Position numbers and translations under genes: made by a program. A stretch of DNA of 12,368 nt from an uncultured Selenomonadaceae bacterium (GTDB lineage: Bacteria > Bacillota > Negativicutes > Selenomonadales > Selenomonadaceae), in assembly GCA_905235425.1 (NCBI GenBank), contig CAJOKY010000090.1, positions 1-12,368 on the forward strand, given 5' to 3'. Below the pieces are notes generated by a model. The model worked only from the letters and a program-made list of their open reading frames with translations. It was not told where the DNA came from and made no database searches. Below are positions 1-7,527 of this stretch, piece by piece; the stretch's first letter is position 1; each line of letters opens with the position of its first letter.

Positions 1-81
1 TTCGTTGCCTTCCTTAAGCAGACGTTCACAAAGGTGAGAACCGAGAAAACCGGCGCCTCCTGTAACTAAAATTTTGTTCAA
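1..81 (-). CDS. NAD-dependent epimerase/dehydratase family protein, 5' end (partial, runs off left edge)
   Basis: The first 27 codons are visible, beginning MNKILVTGGAGFLGSHLCER. The GGAGFLG stretch at residues 8-14 is the Rossmann NAD(P)-binding GxxGxxG motif of extended short-chain dehydrogenases. The SHLCERLL continuation is typical of UDP-glucuronate decarboxylases and related dTDP-glucose dehydratases, so a sugar-nucleotide enzyme for envelope polysaccharide is likely, but the catalytic YxxxK lies outside the window and the exact reaction cannot be fixed. The start is TTG (plus positions 79-81), chosen because a strong ribosome binding site, AAAGGAAG on the minus strand (plus 90-97), sits 8 nt upstream and the methionine directly precedes the Rossmann strand. 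It lies on the same strand as and 131 bp downstream of the ABC export operon, so read-through is possible. A heptamer array fills the gap just upstream of its ribosome binding site. Confidence 0.85.
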   Translation of the reverse strand, partial: MNKILVTGGAGFLGSHLCERLLKEGNE

Positions 82-102
82 AATAATATCTTCCTTTCTA
101 TG

Positions 103-214
103 GTTAGTTAATAGCTGTTAGCTGGTAGCTTTTAGCTATTAGCGTTTAGCTTTTAGGTTTTAATCGCTAATGGCTAATGGCTAATTGCTAATTGCTAATC
201 GCTAACCGCTACTT
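103..214. repeat. Degenerate heptamer array, 16 units of 7 bp (TTAGCT-type half, then GCTAAT-type half)
   Basis: Sixteen consecutive 7-bp units stay in phase. On the plus strand the left half reads GTTAGTT, AATAGCT, GTTAGCT, GGTAGCT, TTTAGCT, ATTAGCG, TTTAGCT, TTTAGGT. The right half reads TTTAATC, GCTAATG (twice), GCTAATT (twice), GCTAATC, GCTAACC, GCTACTT. The halves are roughly reverse complements (TTAGC versus GCTAA), so a transcript could fold into a long imperfect hairpin, possibly ending transcription of the ABC operon; this is inference, and there is no clear U-run. The last unit overlaps the stop codon of the 921-aa ABC gene, and the first lies 5 bp from the ribosome binding site of the epimerase gene. 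Nothing else is seen in this gap. Confidence 0.9.
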
Positions 215-2978
215 ACGCCATTTGACGCTTTACCAAATTTGAAAAAATGCCGCCCTTAGCAACAAGCTCATCAAAGCCGCCTTGTTCGACAATATTTCCC
301 GCGTCCATAACAAATATTTTATCACATTGGCGAATAGTTGAAAGCCTATGCGCAACAATTATTCTTGTAGCGTGAAGGTTATTCAAGCTGTTTGTAACAA
401 TAGCTTGAGTGCGGTTATCCAATGCGCTTGTTGCCTCGTCAAAAATCAAAATTGAAGGTTTTGTAACCAATGCACGAGCAATTAAAATTCTCTGCCGCTG
501 ACCGCCGGAAATATTGCTTGAACCTTCTGAAATGACCGTTTGCATACCCATAGGCATTTGCGCGATATCTTCAGCAATACCCGCCGCCTCTGCAGCCTGC
601 CAAGCGTCGTCCTGCGTCAAGGCATTTGTACCTATAATATTTGTAAAAATATCGCCCTGCATCAGCTGACCGTTTTGCAAAACAACGCCCATTTGCGTAC
701 GCACAGACGGCATATTCAATTCCGATAAATCTTGACCGTCGTACAGAATAGCACCTCTGCGCGGCGTTTCAAAGCCCAAAAGTAATCTTACCAGCGTTGA
801 CTTGCCACAGCCGCTTTTTCCGACAATCGCCACGTGTTCACCGGCAGAAATTTTAAAGCTTAAGTTGTGTAAAACCTCCCTGCCGTTTTCGCCGTAGCCA
901 AAAGTTAAGTTGCTGACCTCAATCGCGCCGGAAAGTACGCCCGCGTCAATTTTATCACCGACACTTTCGGGAACTTCTTCCAAAATCGGCTTTAAATTCT
1001 CAATGTGCGGCTGAATTTCAAAGTAATGCGCTACAAGAGGGATAACGCCGTTGAGTGTACCGTTAAACGAAGTATACGCCGCTTGAAATGCTATGAACTG
1101 CGCGTAGGTTATGCCTTGAATCTGTTGACCGTTCGGACCAATTTCATGCATTCCGTAAACCGCGATATAGTATAACAGCATTGACAAGATAAACGGCTGC
1201 ATACTGCCTATAATCAGGTTGTAGTTGCCGAGCCAGCGAAGTTTTAAACTCCAGTTCCAATGTTCACCGAAAACCTTTGACCATAACAAAAACGCCTGCT
1301 TTTCGGCGCCGTGTTCACGAAATTTCGCAAGTCCCGAAAAAATCTGCTGAATCATGCCGGAAAGTTTGTTGCCCGTACCAATCATTTTGCGCTGAATTTT
1401 TAGCGTTTGCCAATAAAATCCCGCCGTAATTAAACAGTATACAAACCAAACTGCAACTGCCGCCGCCGTCAATTTCAAGCTGTAGTAGCACATTAAAAAT
1501 ATGCTCCAAAATGAAAATACAAAGCCGAATAGGTCGCCGATAAACTCAGGGCTTACAAGCCCCTTTATGACGCCCATACCGCCCATTCTGCTGGCAAGTT
1601 CGCCGGAAGTGTACTTTCTGAAAAAAGTCGTCGGCAGATTTAAAAGCCTTCCCCATAATGCCGCTTCCGTCGCCATATCAATTTTGGTAGTTATGCGCAT
1701 TACGGCGATTGTTCGCACAATACTAAGTGACGCCATTGTAAAGCTGGTGATAAAAGTAACCTGCGTGACTGTGGAAAGTCCGCTGTAGTCGAGATTCGGT
1801 ATTATGTCTTGAAAAATTGTTTCCGTGACAATAGGCATTATCAGCGGTATTAAGCCTGAAAAAAGCGATATCAATATAACCGTACGATAATCGGCAAACC
1901 AACATTGCTTGAAAATAAATTTCAGCAAGTCAAATACGCCTAACTTTCGCGTTGGAAAACCGGCGTAGCAGACAAAGGCATCTTTTTGAAGTTTAGCGGC
2001 AACTTCGTCATTAAGCTCAAATCCTTCGGGATTTTTCTTCGTAATAACTTTGTAACTGCTCGGCGAAGTCGGTATAAATGCGGCTAAATCTTTATCTTCG
2101 CCGTAGTAACCGATAATGACGCTGCTGTCTTTCTTGTACCAGTCTTTTTCAAGAGAAATTAAGCGCATCTGCATATTTCCCTTTTGCATAAGCCGGCGAA
2201 TAATACGAATTTGGTCAAGCTTGCGTGTAAGTTCCGGCGCAATTTTTATGTTGTCATTGGGCATATTTAAGGCGGCGGCTATGGTGCGTACGATAAACGT
2301 AACTTCTTCAAGAGCATTTGCGCCGCGTACGTCGTCAGCACCTTCACTGAACGGCTTATTCTCTTCACCGAGCAAGTTGGCAATGGAATTTTGTACCATA
2401 CGCGATTGATTACGCGCACGAGCTTTTACGCGGCGGGTAAATCTTCTGTCTTCTGAAGTAAAGCGCATACCGAGCAACATTGAAAAAATTTCTTCATTGT
2501 CGCGGAACTCGTTAAGTAAATCGTCTAATGAAGTTTCCTTGCCGTTTAAAACAGTACCGTCACGCCACGCGATAACCTGTTCATCGCCCTTATCTGCCAA
2601 AAGTGTAAGCCAAGATGATTTTGAAAGATAGCCGAACCAATCGCGCATTAACCTCTGTAATTCGGCTAAGTTCATCTCTTGAAAATGCAAAATTTCAATT
2701 TCAGCATCTTCCAATGCATAAAGCACCGTGTCAACCGTTTCAAATTCGTCAAGTGCAGGAAAGGCCGCGCCGCCGATGCCTATTTCTGCCAAAAATTGTT
2801 GCCGAAATGTCGTTTCGCCAAAAACATTTGTATTATCATCAGTAGCGGAGTAAACCTCAATTTTTCCACTTCGCACAATCGCTAAAGATTCGGCATTTTC
2901 AAGCGTAAAGCGTTCGCCTGCCGATAATTTTACAAGAAGGGGCGCTTTTTTAGTCAAATCAATTTTATTCGTCGACAC
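213..2978 (-). CDS. NHLM/NHLP bacteriocin-type export ABC transporter, permease/ATPase subunit (non-peptidase partner)
   Basis: This 921-residue inner-membrane ABC half-transporter is the second ATPase of the NHLM-type peptide export set. Residues 1 to about 350 form a soluble region with no C39 cysteine-protease motif; the part around residues 12-100 (a SGKIEVYS-like strand) recalls a cupin or cyclic-nucleotide-binding fold. Residues about 360-655 carry the transmembrane helices. The ATPase domain follows, with Walker A GKSGCGKST (720-728), signature ISGGQ (823-827), Walker B ILIFDE (843-848) and the H-loop histidine near 876, all intact. I chose the GTG start at plus 2976-2978, preceded 6 nt upstream by GGAGG; an in-frame TTG at 3003-3005 would add 9 residues but lacks a comparable site. 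The gene overlaps the end of the peptidase-ABC gene by 14 nt, implying translational coupling and probably a heterodimeric exporter. Assignment rests on architecture and neighbours. Confidence 0.88.
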   Translation of the reverse strand: MSTNKIDLTKKAPLLVKLSAGERFTLENAESLAIVRSGKIEVYSATDDNTNVFGETTFRQQFLAEIGIGGAAFPALDEFETVDTVLYALEDAEIEILHFQEMNLAELQRLMRDWFGYLSKSSWLTLLADKGDEQVIAWRDGTVLNGKETSLDDLLNEFRDNEEIFSMLLGMRFTSEDRRFTRRVKARARNQSRMVQNSIANLLGEENKPFSEGADDVRGANALEEVTFIVRTIAAALNMPNDNIKIAPELTRKLDQIRIIRRLMQKGNMQMRLISLEKDWYKKDSSVIIGYYGEDKDLAAFIPTSPSSYKVITKKNPEGFELNDEVAAKLQKDAFVCYAGFPTRKLGVFDLLKFIFKQCWFADYRTVILISLFSGLIPLIMPIVTETIFQDIIPNLDYSGLSTVTQVTFITSFTMASLSIVRTIAVMRITTKIDMATEAALWGRLLNLPTTFFRKYTSGELASRMGGMGVIKGLVSPEFIGDLFGFVFSFWSIFLMCYYSLKLTAAAVAVWFVYCLITAGFYWQTLKIQRKMIGTGNKLSGMIQQIFSGLAKFREHGAEKQAFLLWSKVFGEHWNWSLKLRWLGNYNLIIGSMQPFILSMLLYYIAVYGMHEIGPNGQQIQGITYAQFIAFQAAYTSFNGTLNGVIPLVAHYFEIQPHIENLKPILEEVPESVGDKIDAGVLSGAIEVSNLTFGYGENGREVLHNLSFKISAGEHVAIVGKSGCGKSTLVRLLLGFETPRRGAILYDGQDLSELNMPSVRTQMGVVLQNGQLMQGDIFTNIIGTNALTQDDAWQAAEAAGIAEDIAQMPMGMQTVISEGSSNISGGQRQRILIARALVTKPSILIFDEATSALDNRTQAIVTNSLNNLHATRIIVAHRLSTIRQCDKIFVMDAGNIVEQGGFDELVAKGGIFSNLVKRQMA

Positions 2979-5190
2979 TGTCTTCCTCCGCGCTCCTTTC
3001 TTCAATCAATCGGCGATACGGACCGTCGTGTTTCATCATTTCCCTATGCGTGCCGCGTTCAACAACTACGCCTTGATGTAACATAATAATTTCGTCGGCA
3101 TCACGAATAGTAGAAAGTCTGTGTGCTACGATTAGGCAACTGCAACCGCGCCGCCTGATATTTTCCAATACAACCTGCTCTGTCATTGGGTCAAGCGCAC
3201 TGGTCGCCTCGTCCAACACCAAAAGTGAAGGATTATTAGCCAATGCACGGGCAATTTCCAATCTTTGACGCTGACCGCCGCTGAAATTTAAACCGCCTTC
3301 TGAAACCTGCGCGTCGTAGCCGCCGTCAAGTTGCATAATGTCATCATGTATGCAAGCATCTTTAGCCGCCTGTACCACGTCACTTTTTCTTACAGACTCG
3401 TCAAACAGAGTCAAATTTTCCGTAATAGTGCCGGTAATTTGAAAAACGTCTTGGTCAACGCAGGAAAGTGAATTGACGATAACAGAGCGCGGAAGTTGTC
3501 TGCGCGGTACGCCGTCAAATTTCACCTCGCCCGACCACTCTTCATAAATGCCGGTTACAACTTTTGCAACGGTGGATTTACCGCTACCGGACGCGCCTAC
3601 AACCGCTACCCAATGCCCGGGCTTTACGTGCAGATTGAATTTATTTAACAGCGGCTTTTCAAGAGGACTGTAGCCGAAGTCAATATCTTTAAGTTCCAAT
3701 TCACCACTTAACCTTTTTATGTCGCTTATGTTAGTTTCTTCGTCTTTGCAGTTCAAAGTATCAATGCCGTAGCGTCGCACGTCGTCAAGGCGTTGCATCT
3801 GCATTTCGGTTGACTGCAACGTTGAACCTAAGCCAAGCAATGCGTTTACCGGCGCTTGAAAACTTCCCATTAAACTTTGAAAAGCCATGAACATGCCGGC
3901 GGTCATTGCGCCATCCATAATTGAAAAGCCGCCCAGCGTCATAATAAGCGCGCCGTTTAAACCGCCCATAAGCGTCGGCAAAATCGTAGCAGTCATTGAC
4001 CAAAGTGCCACGTCTTGACTGCCTGCCAAAACCTTTGTCTGATAACCAGCCCACTTTGTAAAAAAGTCCGCCTCGTTACCGTTAGCCTTAATCGTCTCAA
4101 TCATCTGCAAGCCGTTCATTGCCGCGCCGTATTCTTTACCCGAATCCTGCTGAATCTTCATATTCAAATCGGTTAAATGTCTGCGCAGTGCAAAAAATAC
4201 TATGATGTCGATAGCGGAAAAAACTACGCCGATAATCGTTAAAGTCACGTCGTACTGCAAGAGTAAAAGCAGGTAGAAAATCGCGACGAGAAAATTTAAT
4301 GCCGCAGTTGCCGCAGGACCGGAAAGTACAGCCGCGATTGATTCGTTAAAACCTACACGGCTTGCAACTTCTGCCGCGTAGCGTTGATGAAAAAATTCCA
4401 TTGGTAAGCGTAGTAAATGCCAGAAAAAGCTTGATGAATCAGCCAGCGTCAATTTTCTCTGCCAACGCGTCAAAATGACTGCCTGCAACCACGTCATTAT
4501 GCCGCAGACTATAAACGATGCCGTCATTGCCAAACAGAAATTGAACATCCAGTCAAAATGTTTCTTCATTAAAATATCGTCCAAGAAAATTTGACTGAAT
4601 ACCGGCGAGGCGAGACCCGGTATAATCAAGCCGAGATTAAGCAGGAGGATAAAAAGCGCCGACCATTTGTCTTGCATAAGTTTTTGATAGACTGCTTTAA
4701 AAATATTGTAGCGGTGACCTTCCGGCTTAAATCCTTCGTCCGGCACAATGTTTAATGCAACGCCTGTATAAGACGTGCGAAAATCTCCAAGCGGTACGGT
4801 ACGCCTGCCCATAGCGGGATCGTTCAAGTACGCGGTATCGCCTTTAATGCCTTCCAACACGACGAAGTGGTTAAATTCCCAGTGAATTATCAAAGGGTAC
4901 ACGCCGACTTCCAATAATCTGTCAACGTTCCACTTGTAGCCGTTCGCTTTACAGCCGCGATGTCGTGCCGCACGAATTACGCAACTTGCCTTTGAGCCGT
5001 CACGATTGACGCCGCACTCTTGGCGCAATTTTTCAAGCGGTATCCATAATTTATAATGCGCCAAAATCATAGCTAACGCCGCCGCGCCGCACTCGGTAGC
5101 CTCCATTTGCAAAACGGTAGGAACTTTGATGCGGCTTTTGCTTACAAAAAAGCTCTTTATTTTTTCAAAAATTGCTTTTAAAAATTCCAT
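2965..5190 (-). CDS. NHLM/NHLP bacteriocin-type export ABC transporter with N-terminal C39 leader peptidase
   Basis: This 741-residue inner-membrane transporter cleaves a leader peptide, by family rule after a Gly-Gly, and exports the mature peptide. The N-terminal C39 peptidase domain (about residues 22-150) shows the oxyanion glutamine Q28, catalytic Cys34 in ATECGAAALAM, His108 in FNHFVVL and Asp124 in LNDP, so it appears active. Transmembrane helices span about 170-445. The ATPase domain has Walker A GASGSGKST (532-540), signature FSGGQ (636-640), Walker B LLVLDE and H-loop His690. The ATG start follows AAGGA by 7 nt (plus 5198-5202). It lies 64 bp downstream of the HlyD gene, with a heptamer array between, and its 3' end overlaps the next ABC gene by 14 nt. 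The paired peptidase-ABC, second ABC and HlyD is the hallmark of NHLM systems, whose usual cargo carries a nitrile-hydratase-like or Nif11-like leader. A classical bacteriocin or microcin exporter is the alternative. Confidence 0.92.
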   Translation of the reverse strand: MEFLKAIFEKIKSFFVSKSRIKVPTVLQMEATECGAAALAMILAHYKLWIPLEKLRQECGVNRDGSKASCVIRAARHRGCKANGYKWNVDRLLEVGVYPLIIHWEFNHFVVLEGIKGDTAYLNDPAMGRRTVPLGDFRTSYTGVALNIVPDEGFKPEGHRYNIFKAVYQKLMQDKWSALFILLLNLGLIIPGLASPVFSQIFLDDILMKKHFDWMFNFCLAMTASFIVCGIMTWLQAVILTRWQRKLTLADSSSFFWHLLRLPMEFFHQRYAAEVASRVGFNESIAAVLSGPAATAALNFLVAIFYLLLLLQYDVTLTIIGVVFSAIDIIVFFALRRHLTDLNMKIQQDSGKEYGAAMNGLQMIETIKANGNEADFFTKWAGYQTKVLAGSQDVALWSMTATILPTLMGGLNGALIMTLGGFSIMDGAMTAGMFMAFQSLMGSFQAPVNALLGLGSTLQSTEMQMQRLDDVRRYGIDTLNCKDEETNISDIKRLSGELELKDIDFGYSPLEKPLLNKFNLHVKPGHWVAVVGASGSGKSTVAKVVTGIYEEWSGEVKFDGVPRRQLPRSVIVNSLSCVDQDVFQITGTITENLTLFDESVRKSDVVQAAKDACIHDDIMQLDGGYDAQVSEGGLNFSGGQRQRLEIARALANNPSLLVLDEATSALDPMTEQVVLENIRRRGCSCLIVAHRLSTIRDADEIIMLHQGVVVERGTHREMMKHDGPYRRLIEERSAEEDSVDE
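2985..2989 (-). promoter_or_regulatory. Ribosome binding site GGAGG deciding the GTG start of the 921-aa ABC gene
   Basis: On the minus strand GGAGG is followed by 6 nt and then GTG (plus 2976-2978). It lies inside the last codons of the upstream peptidase-ABC gene. This supports GTG over the TTG 27 nt further upstream, and fits coupled translation of the two ATPase subunits. Confidence 0.75.
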
Positions 5191-5208
5191 TAAAAAATCC
5201 TTATTAGC

Positions 5209-5257
5209 TCTTAATTTTAGATTCTAAATCCTAAATTCTAAATTCTACATTTCTCTA
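5209..5257. repeat. Degenerate heptamer array, TCTAAAT type
   Basis: In-phase 7-bp units on the plus strand are TCTTAAT, TTTAGAT, TCTAAAT, CCTAAAT, TCTAAAT, TCTACAT, TTCTCTA. The last contains the stop codon of the HlyD gene (plus 5255-5257). TTTAGA (5216-5221) and TCTAAA (5223-5228) form a perfect inverted repeat around one base, again a TTAG half followed by a CTAA half. The array fills the 64-bp gap inside the export operon and ends 7 bp from the ribosome binding site of the peptidase-ABC gene. No promoter is evident, so the gap is probably transcribed through. Confidence 0.8.
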
Positions 5258-6217
5258 TCTGCTCCGTAGCCATTGGCTTAATTTGTAAAAAACTTTTTCA
5301 ATCGGAGGCTTACGGTCGATAATGATTGAACCCGTACAAAAACTGCCGGGCGTTATCCGCTTATGTTCACCTACAACCGAAGTCCACAAATAGCCTGACT
5401 CCGACGAAGGATCTTTGACAAGATCGAAAGTCACTTCCATAACCGCGCCTTGATTCGCCTGTAAAATATACTGCGCGAGTTGCTGATTGCCTAAATGAAG
5501 TTGAAGACTTTGCGGCGTCAAGGGATATTGTGACACGGTACGAACAACGCCGATAAGACTACCTGTCTGCGATACGTCAACGCCGTTTGGTGCAAGCTGA
5601 ATCGTCATATTCGGTGTAACGCGTTTACCTTTGTCAAGCGGTATGTAAAGCAGTCCCAAAAGTTCATCGCGATTTTGCGTCAAGCGAACACTGCAAATAG
5701 GCGTTCCGGCGCTTACGATTGTGCCTTCGGTAACCATAACTTCATCAATAATGCCGTCGTAGTCGCTGTAAATATCTTGAGTCACGTCCTGCTGATATTT
5801 TTTCGCGTCGTACTGATAAGCCTGCCGCATTGCGTCTCTGTCGTTCGACGCAAGACCCATACCGTACTGCGCCATTCTGGTATCGGCAATTAATTCAGCT
5901 TGCTCCATATGCGCAATAAGTTGCCCTTTCTTTACACTGTTGCCGGGCTTGACGTAAAGTTTGGCGATTTTACCGTTGCCAACGTGCGTAATGTTCATAA
6001 CACCGGCTGAATCCATAATCATTCCAACACCGTCCGCCTTTACAGTGAAAGCACCATAAATTGACCATAAGACGACGGAGAAAAGTAATATCAAAATCGC
6101 TACCAATGACATCCACGTTATCGGCGTAGTTATCGGCAACATTGTATCCAATTTTTCAGGCGATCGTAATTTATCCAGCGCTTCTTGACTGAAAATTTGA
6201 TTGTTGTCTTTTAGCAT
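5255..6217 (-). CDS. NHLM bacteriocin-system HlyD-family secretion (membrane fusion) protein, short form
   Basis: This 320-residue periplasmic adaptor links the inner-membrane ABC pair to an outer-membrane channel. A short cytoplasmic N-terminus is followed by a single membrane anchor at about residues 34-55, then two biotinyl-lipoyl-like half motifs (about 78-105, VKPGNSVKKGQLIAHME, and about 150-178, DGIIDEVMVTEGTIVSAGTP), and a beta-barrel region ending in VVGEHKRITPGSFCTGSIII. Only about 45 residues separate the lipoyl halves, so the helical hairpin that normally reaches the channel is very short compared with most HlyD proteins. Start ATG at plus 6215-6217 overlaps the TAA of the preceding adaptor gene by one base (TAATG), a translational-coupling arrangement. 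A heptamer array touches the stop codon. Placement directly before the C39 ABC gene supports the NHLM assignment. Confidence 0.85.
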   Translation of the reverse strand: MLKDNNQIFSQEALDKLRSPEKLDTMLPITTPITWMSLVAILILLFSVVLWSIYGAFTVKADGVGMIMDSAGVMNITHVGNGKIAKLYVKPGNSVKKGQLIAHMEQAELIADTRMAQYGMGLASNDRDAMRQAYQYDAKKYQQDVTQDIYSDYDGIIDEVMVTEGTIVSAGTPICSVRLTQNRDELLGLLYIPLDKGKRVTPNMTIQLAPNGVDVSQTGSLIGVVRTVSQYPLTPQSLQLHLGNQQLAQYILQANQGAVMEVTFDLVKDPSSESGYLWTSVVGEHKRITPGSFCTGSIIIDRKPPIEKVFYKLSQWLRSR

Positions 6218-7386
6218 TAATTTCCGCCTCCCGTCAATGTTACTTCTACTTTTACGCCGCTTGTAAGTCCTTCCGTTGCGGAAGTCACTACAGTTTCACC
6301 TTCTTTGAGACCGGCGGTAATTTCAATGTAAGAGCCGTCATCAACACCGACATTAACAGCGCGGCGTTCAAGCGTATTTGCTGCCGTCACGACAAATACG
6401 GCGGATCTATTCTGTCCCGCAACTGCAGCAAGCGGCACTGTCAAGGCGCGGCGGGGAGTGGCAATTCGCATTGTCACGCCGTTGTAAGTTTGCGGCTCTA
6501 AAAGACCAACCGAATTGTCGACTTCCCAAACAACTTTTCTCATTGCGGCAGGTTCTGAAAGCGACGGCGTAATTTCAAGTACGTTTGCATTAAAAACTTG
6601 TTCGCCGCCTTTATTTCCTGCCGCAAATTCCGTATCGTAAGCTTTTCTTAAAGCGTTGGCGTTGCGAAAATGCAGTTCAAAGTTTTTATTTGTCAAAAGA
6701 TGTTGAGCAACTTCGTCCTCAAGCGGCATTGAAAAGTAAAGGCGATTGAAATTGCCGATAAGTGCAACCGGCGTACCGGTTGAAACATAAGCGCCCATTT
6801 GTTTGTAGAGAATCAAAACTTCGCCGTCAATCGGCGCGTAGATATCTTGTCTGCCTTCTTGAACAACGTATTGATCACGAACAGCTACAGCCTGCTTTAA
6901 AGCGGCTTCGGCAGCCAAAAATTGCATTTGCGATTCGTCGTATTTTTCTTTAGACGTGGCGTCTTTTTCCATAAGCCGCGTATATCTTGCGAAGGAAGTG
7001 CGGGCATTGGCAAGTTGAGCCTCTGCGCGGAGTATGTTACTTTCCGCCTCTTGGATTTTAAGCGGTACATCATCATTTTTCAAGCGAAATAAAAGTTGCC
7101 CTTCCGATACCTTACTGTTTTTGTCGACAAATATTTCAGTGACTCTGCCGTCAATCAGCGCTACGGCGTCAGCCATTTCGTCGGAATAAAAATTAATCGT
7201 ATCCAAAAAAAAAGTAGGATTAATATTTCGGAATTTCGCCTTGTCTCCTTGTAATGGAATTGCTCGATTTTCCATTCGTTCAGCAATTTTACTTTCACCT
7301 GCGCGATTTAAATACATTCCATAAGCTATCAATGCCACTGCGCACATTAATACCAATACCAAGCCGATTGTATAATATTTTTTCAT
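6217..7386 (-). CDS. RND-type efflux/secretion periplasmic adaptor (membrane fusion protein), first gene of the export operon
   Basis: This 389-residue adaptor begins MKKYYTIGLVLVLMCAVALI, an uncleaved signal anchor (no lipobox cysteine). A lipoyl half follows (about 70-103, ALIDGRVTEIFVDKNSKVSEGQ), then a helical hairpin (about 105-172, rich in A, E, Q, L), the second lipoyl half (about 180-210, APIDGEVLILYKQMGAYVSTG), a beta-barrel and a C-terminal membrane-proximal domain ending in repeated glycines. I chose ATG at plus 7384-7386 because GGAGGAG lies just upstream and the signal anchor starts there; an ATG 75 nt further upstream would add a charged 25-residue leader and reach into the control region. 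It overlaps the HlyD gene by one base, so the two adaptors are co-translated. Its closest relatives would be RND adaptors, but no RND permease is in this operon. It may complement the short HlyD hairpin, which is inference. Confidence 0.85.
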   Translation of the reverse strand: MKKYYTIGLVLVLMCAVALIAYGMYLNRAGESKIAERMENRAIPLQGDKAKFRNINPTFFLDTINFYSDEMADAVALIDGRVTEIFVDKNSKVSEGQLLFRLKNDDVPLKIQEAESNILRAEAQLANARTSFARYTRLMEKDATSKEKYDESQMQFLAAEAALKQAVAVRDQYVVQEGRQDIYAPIDGEVLILYKQMGAYVSTGTPVALIGNFNRLYFSMPLEDEVAQHLLTNKNFELHFRNANALRKAYDTEFAAGNKGGEQVFNANVLEITPSLSEPAAMRKVVWEVDNSVGLLEPQTYNGVTMRIATPRRALTVPLAAVAGQNRSAVFVVTAANTLERRAVNVGVDDGSYIEITAGLKEGETVVTSATEGLTSGVKVEVTLTGGGN

Positions 7387-7388
7387 AT

Positions 7389-7395
7389 CTCCTCC
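7389..7395 (-). promoter_or_regulatory. Ribosome binding site GGAGGAG of the 389-aa adaptor gene
   Basis: Minus-strand GGAGGAG lies 2 nt before ATG at plus 7384-7386, or 4 nt if only the GGAGG core is counted. It is the strongest Shine-Dalgarno match in the window and fixes this start over the in-frame ATG at 7459-7461, which has no such site. Confidence 0.75.
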
Positions 7396-7447
7396 GAATT
7401 TTAAACTCCTTCCACAAAATTTGGATATTATTTTACAACGTTTTCTT

Positions 7448-7492
7448 TCATATGTCTGCAAATTTTACAAAAAAAAAATTTTTTACATATGA
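7448..7492. promoter_or_regulatory. Divergent intergenic control region with an inverted TCATATGT/ACATATGA pair (possible operator)
   Basis: TCATATGT at 7448-7455 and ACATATGA at 7485-7492 are exact reverse complements, 29 bp apart, flanking an A-tract and T-tract. The right copy overlaps the -35 element and spacer of the plus-strand promoter. Being centred between divergent exporter operons, the pair could bind a regulator controlling both; no regulator gene is in the window, so this is inference. The 141-bp gap is the only one without a heptamer array. I found no convincing spaced -35/-10 pair for the minus-strand operon, although a TAAAAT at plus 7430-7435 could be its -10. Confidence 0.4.
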
Positions 7493-7509
7493 TTTTAATG
7501 TGATATAAT
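7482..7509 (+). promoter_or_regulatory. Sigma-70-type promoter with extended -10 for the RND efflux operon
   Basis: The -10 is a perfect TATAAT (7504-7509) preceded by TG one base upstream (7501-7502), giving an extended -10. A -35 of TTTACA (7482-7487) sits 16 bp upstream and matches TTGACA at five of six bases. Transcription would start near 7516, leaving a leader of about 12 nt before ATG 7528 or 27 nt before TTG 7543. Confidence 0.7.
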
Positions 7510-7527
7510 CTATTAAGAAAATTTTTA

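Noticed and set aside
103..214. CRISPR array or classical direct-repeat element
   Set aside because: Units are 7 bp, degenerate and contiguous, with no spacers; no cas genes nearby.
1501..1788. Open frames antisense to the ABC, adaptor and RND genes as possible overlapping genes
   Set aside because: They lie wholly opposite strongly supported genes, lack ribosome binding sites and family motifs, and are expected by chance from the codon bias of the real genes.
2979..3005. TTG start at 3005 for the second ABC subunit
   Set aside because: The GTG at 2978 has GGAGG at 6-nt spacing; the 9 extra residues (MKKGARRKT) read through that ribosome binding site.
7387..7461. Longer start (ATG 7461) for the 389-aa adaptor, adding 25 residues
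   Set aside because: The added stretch is charged, would precede a good signal anchor, has no ribosome binding site, and reaches into the divergent control region; ATG 7386 has GGAGGAG.
7254..7508. Plus-strand 84-codon frame across the divergent promoter
   Set aside because: It overlaps the adaptor start and the control region, has no ribosome binding site, and its composition is that of AT-rich noncoding DNA.
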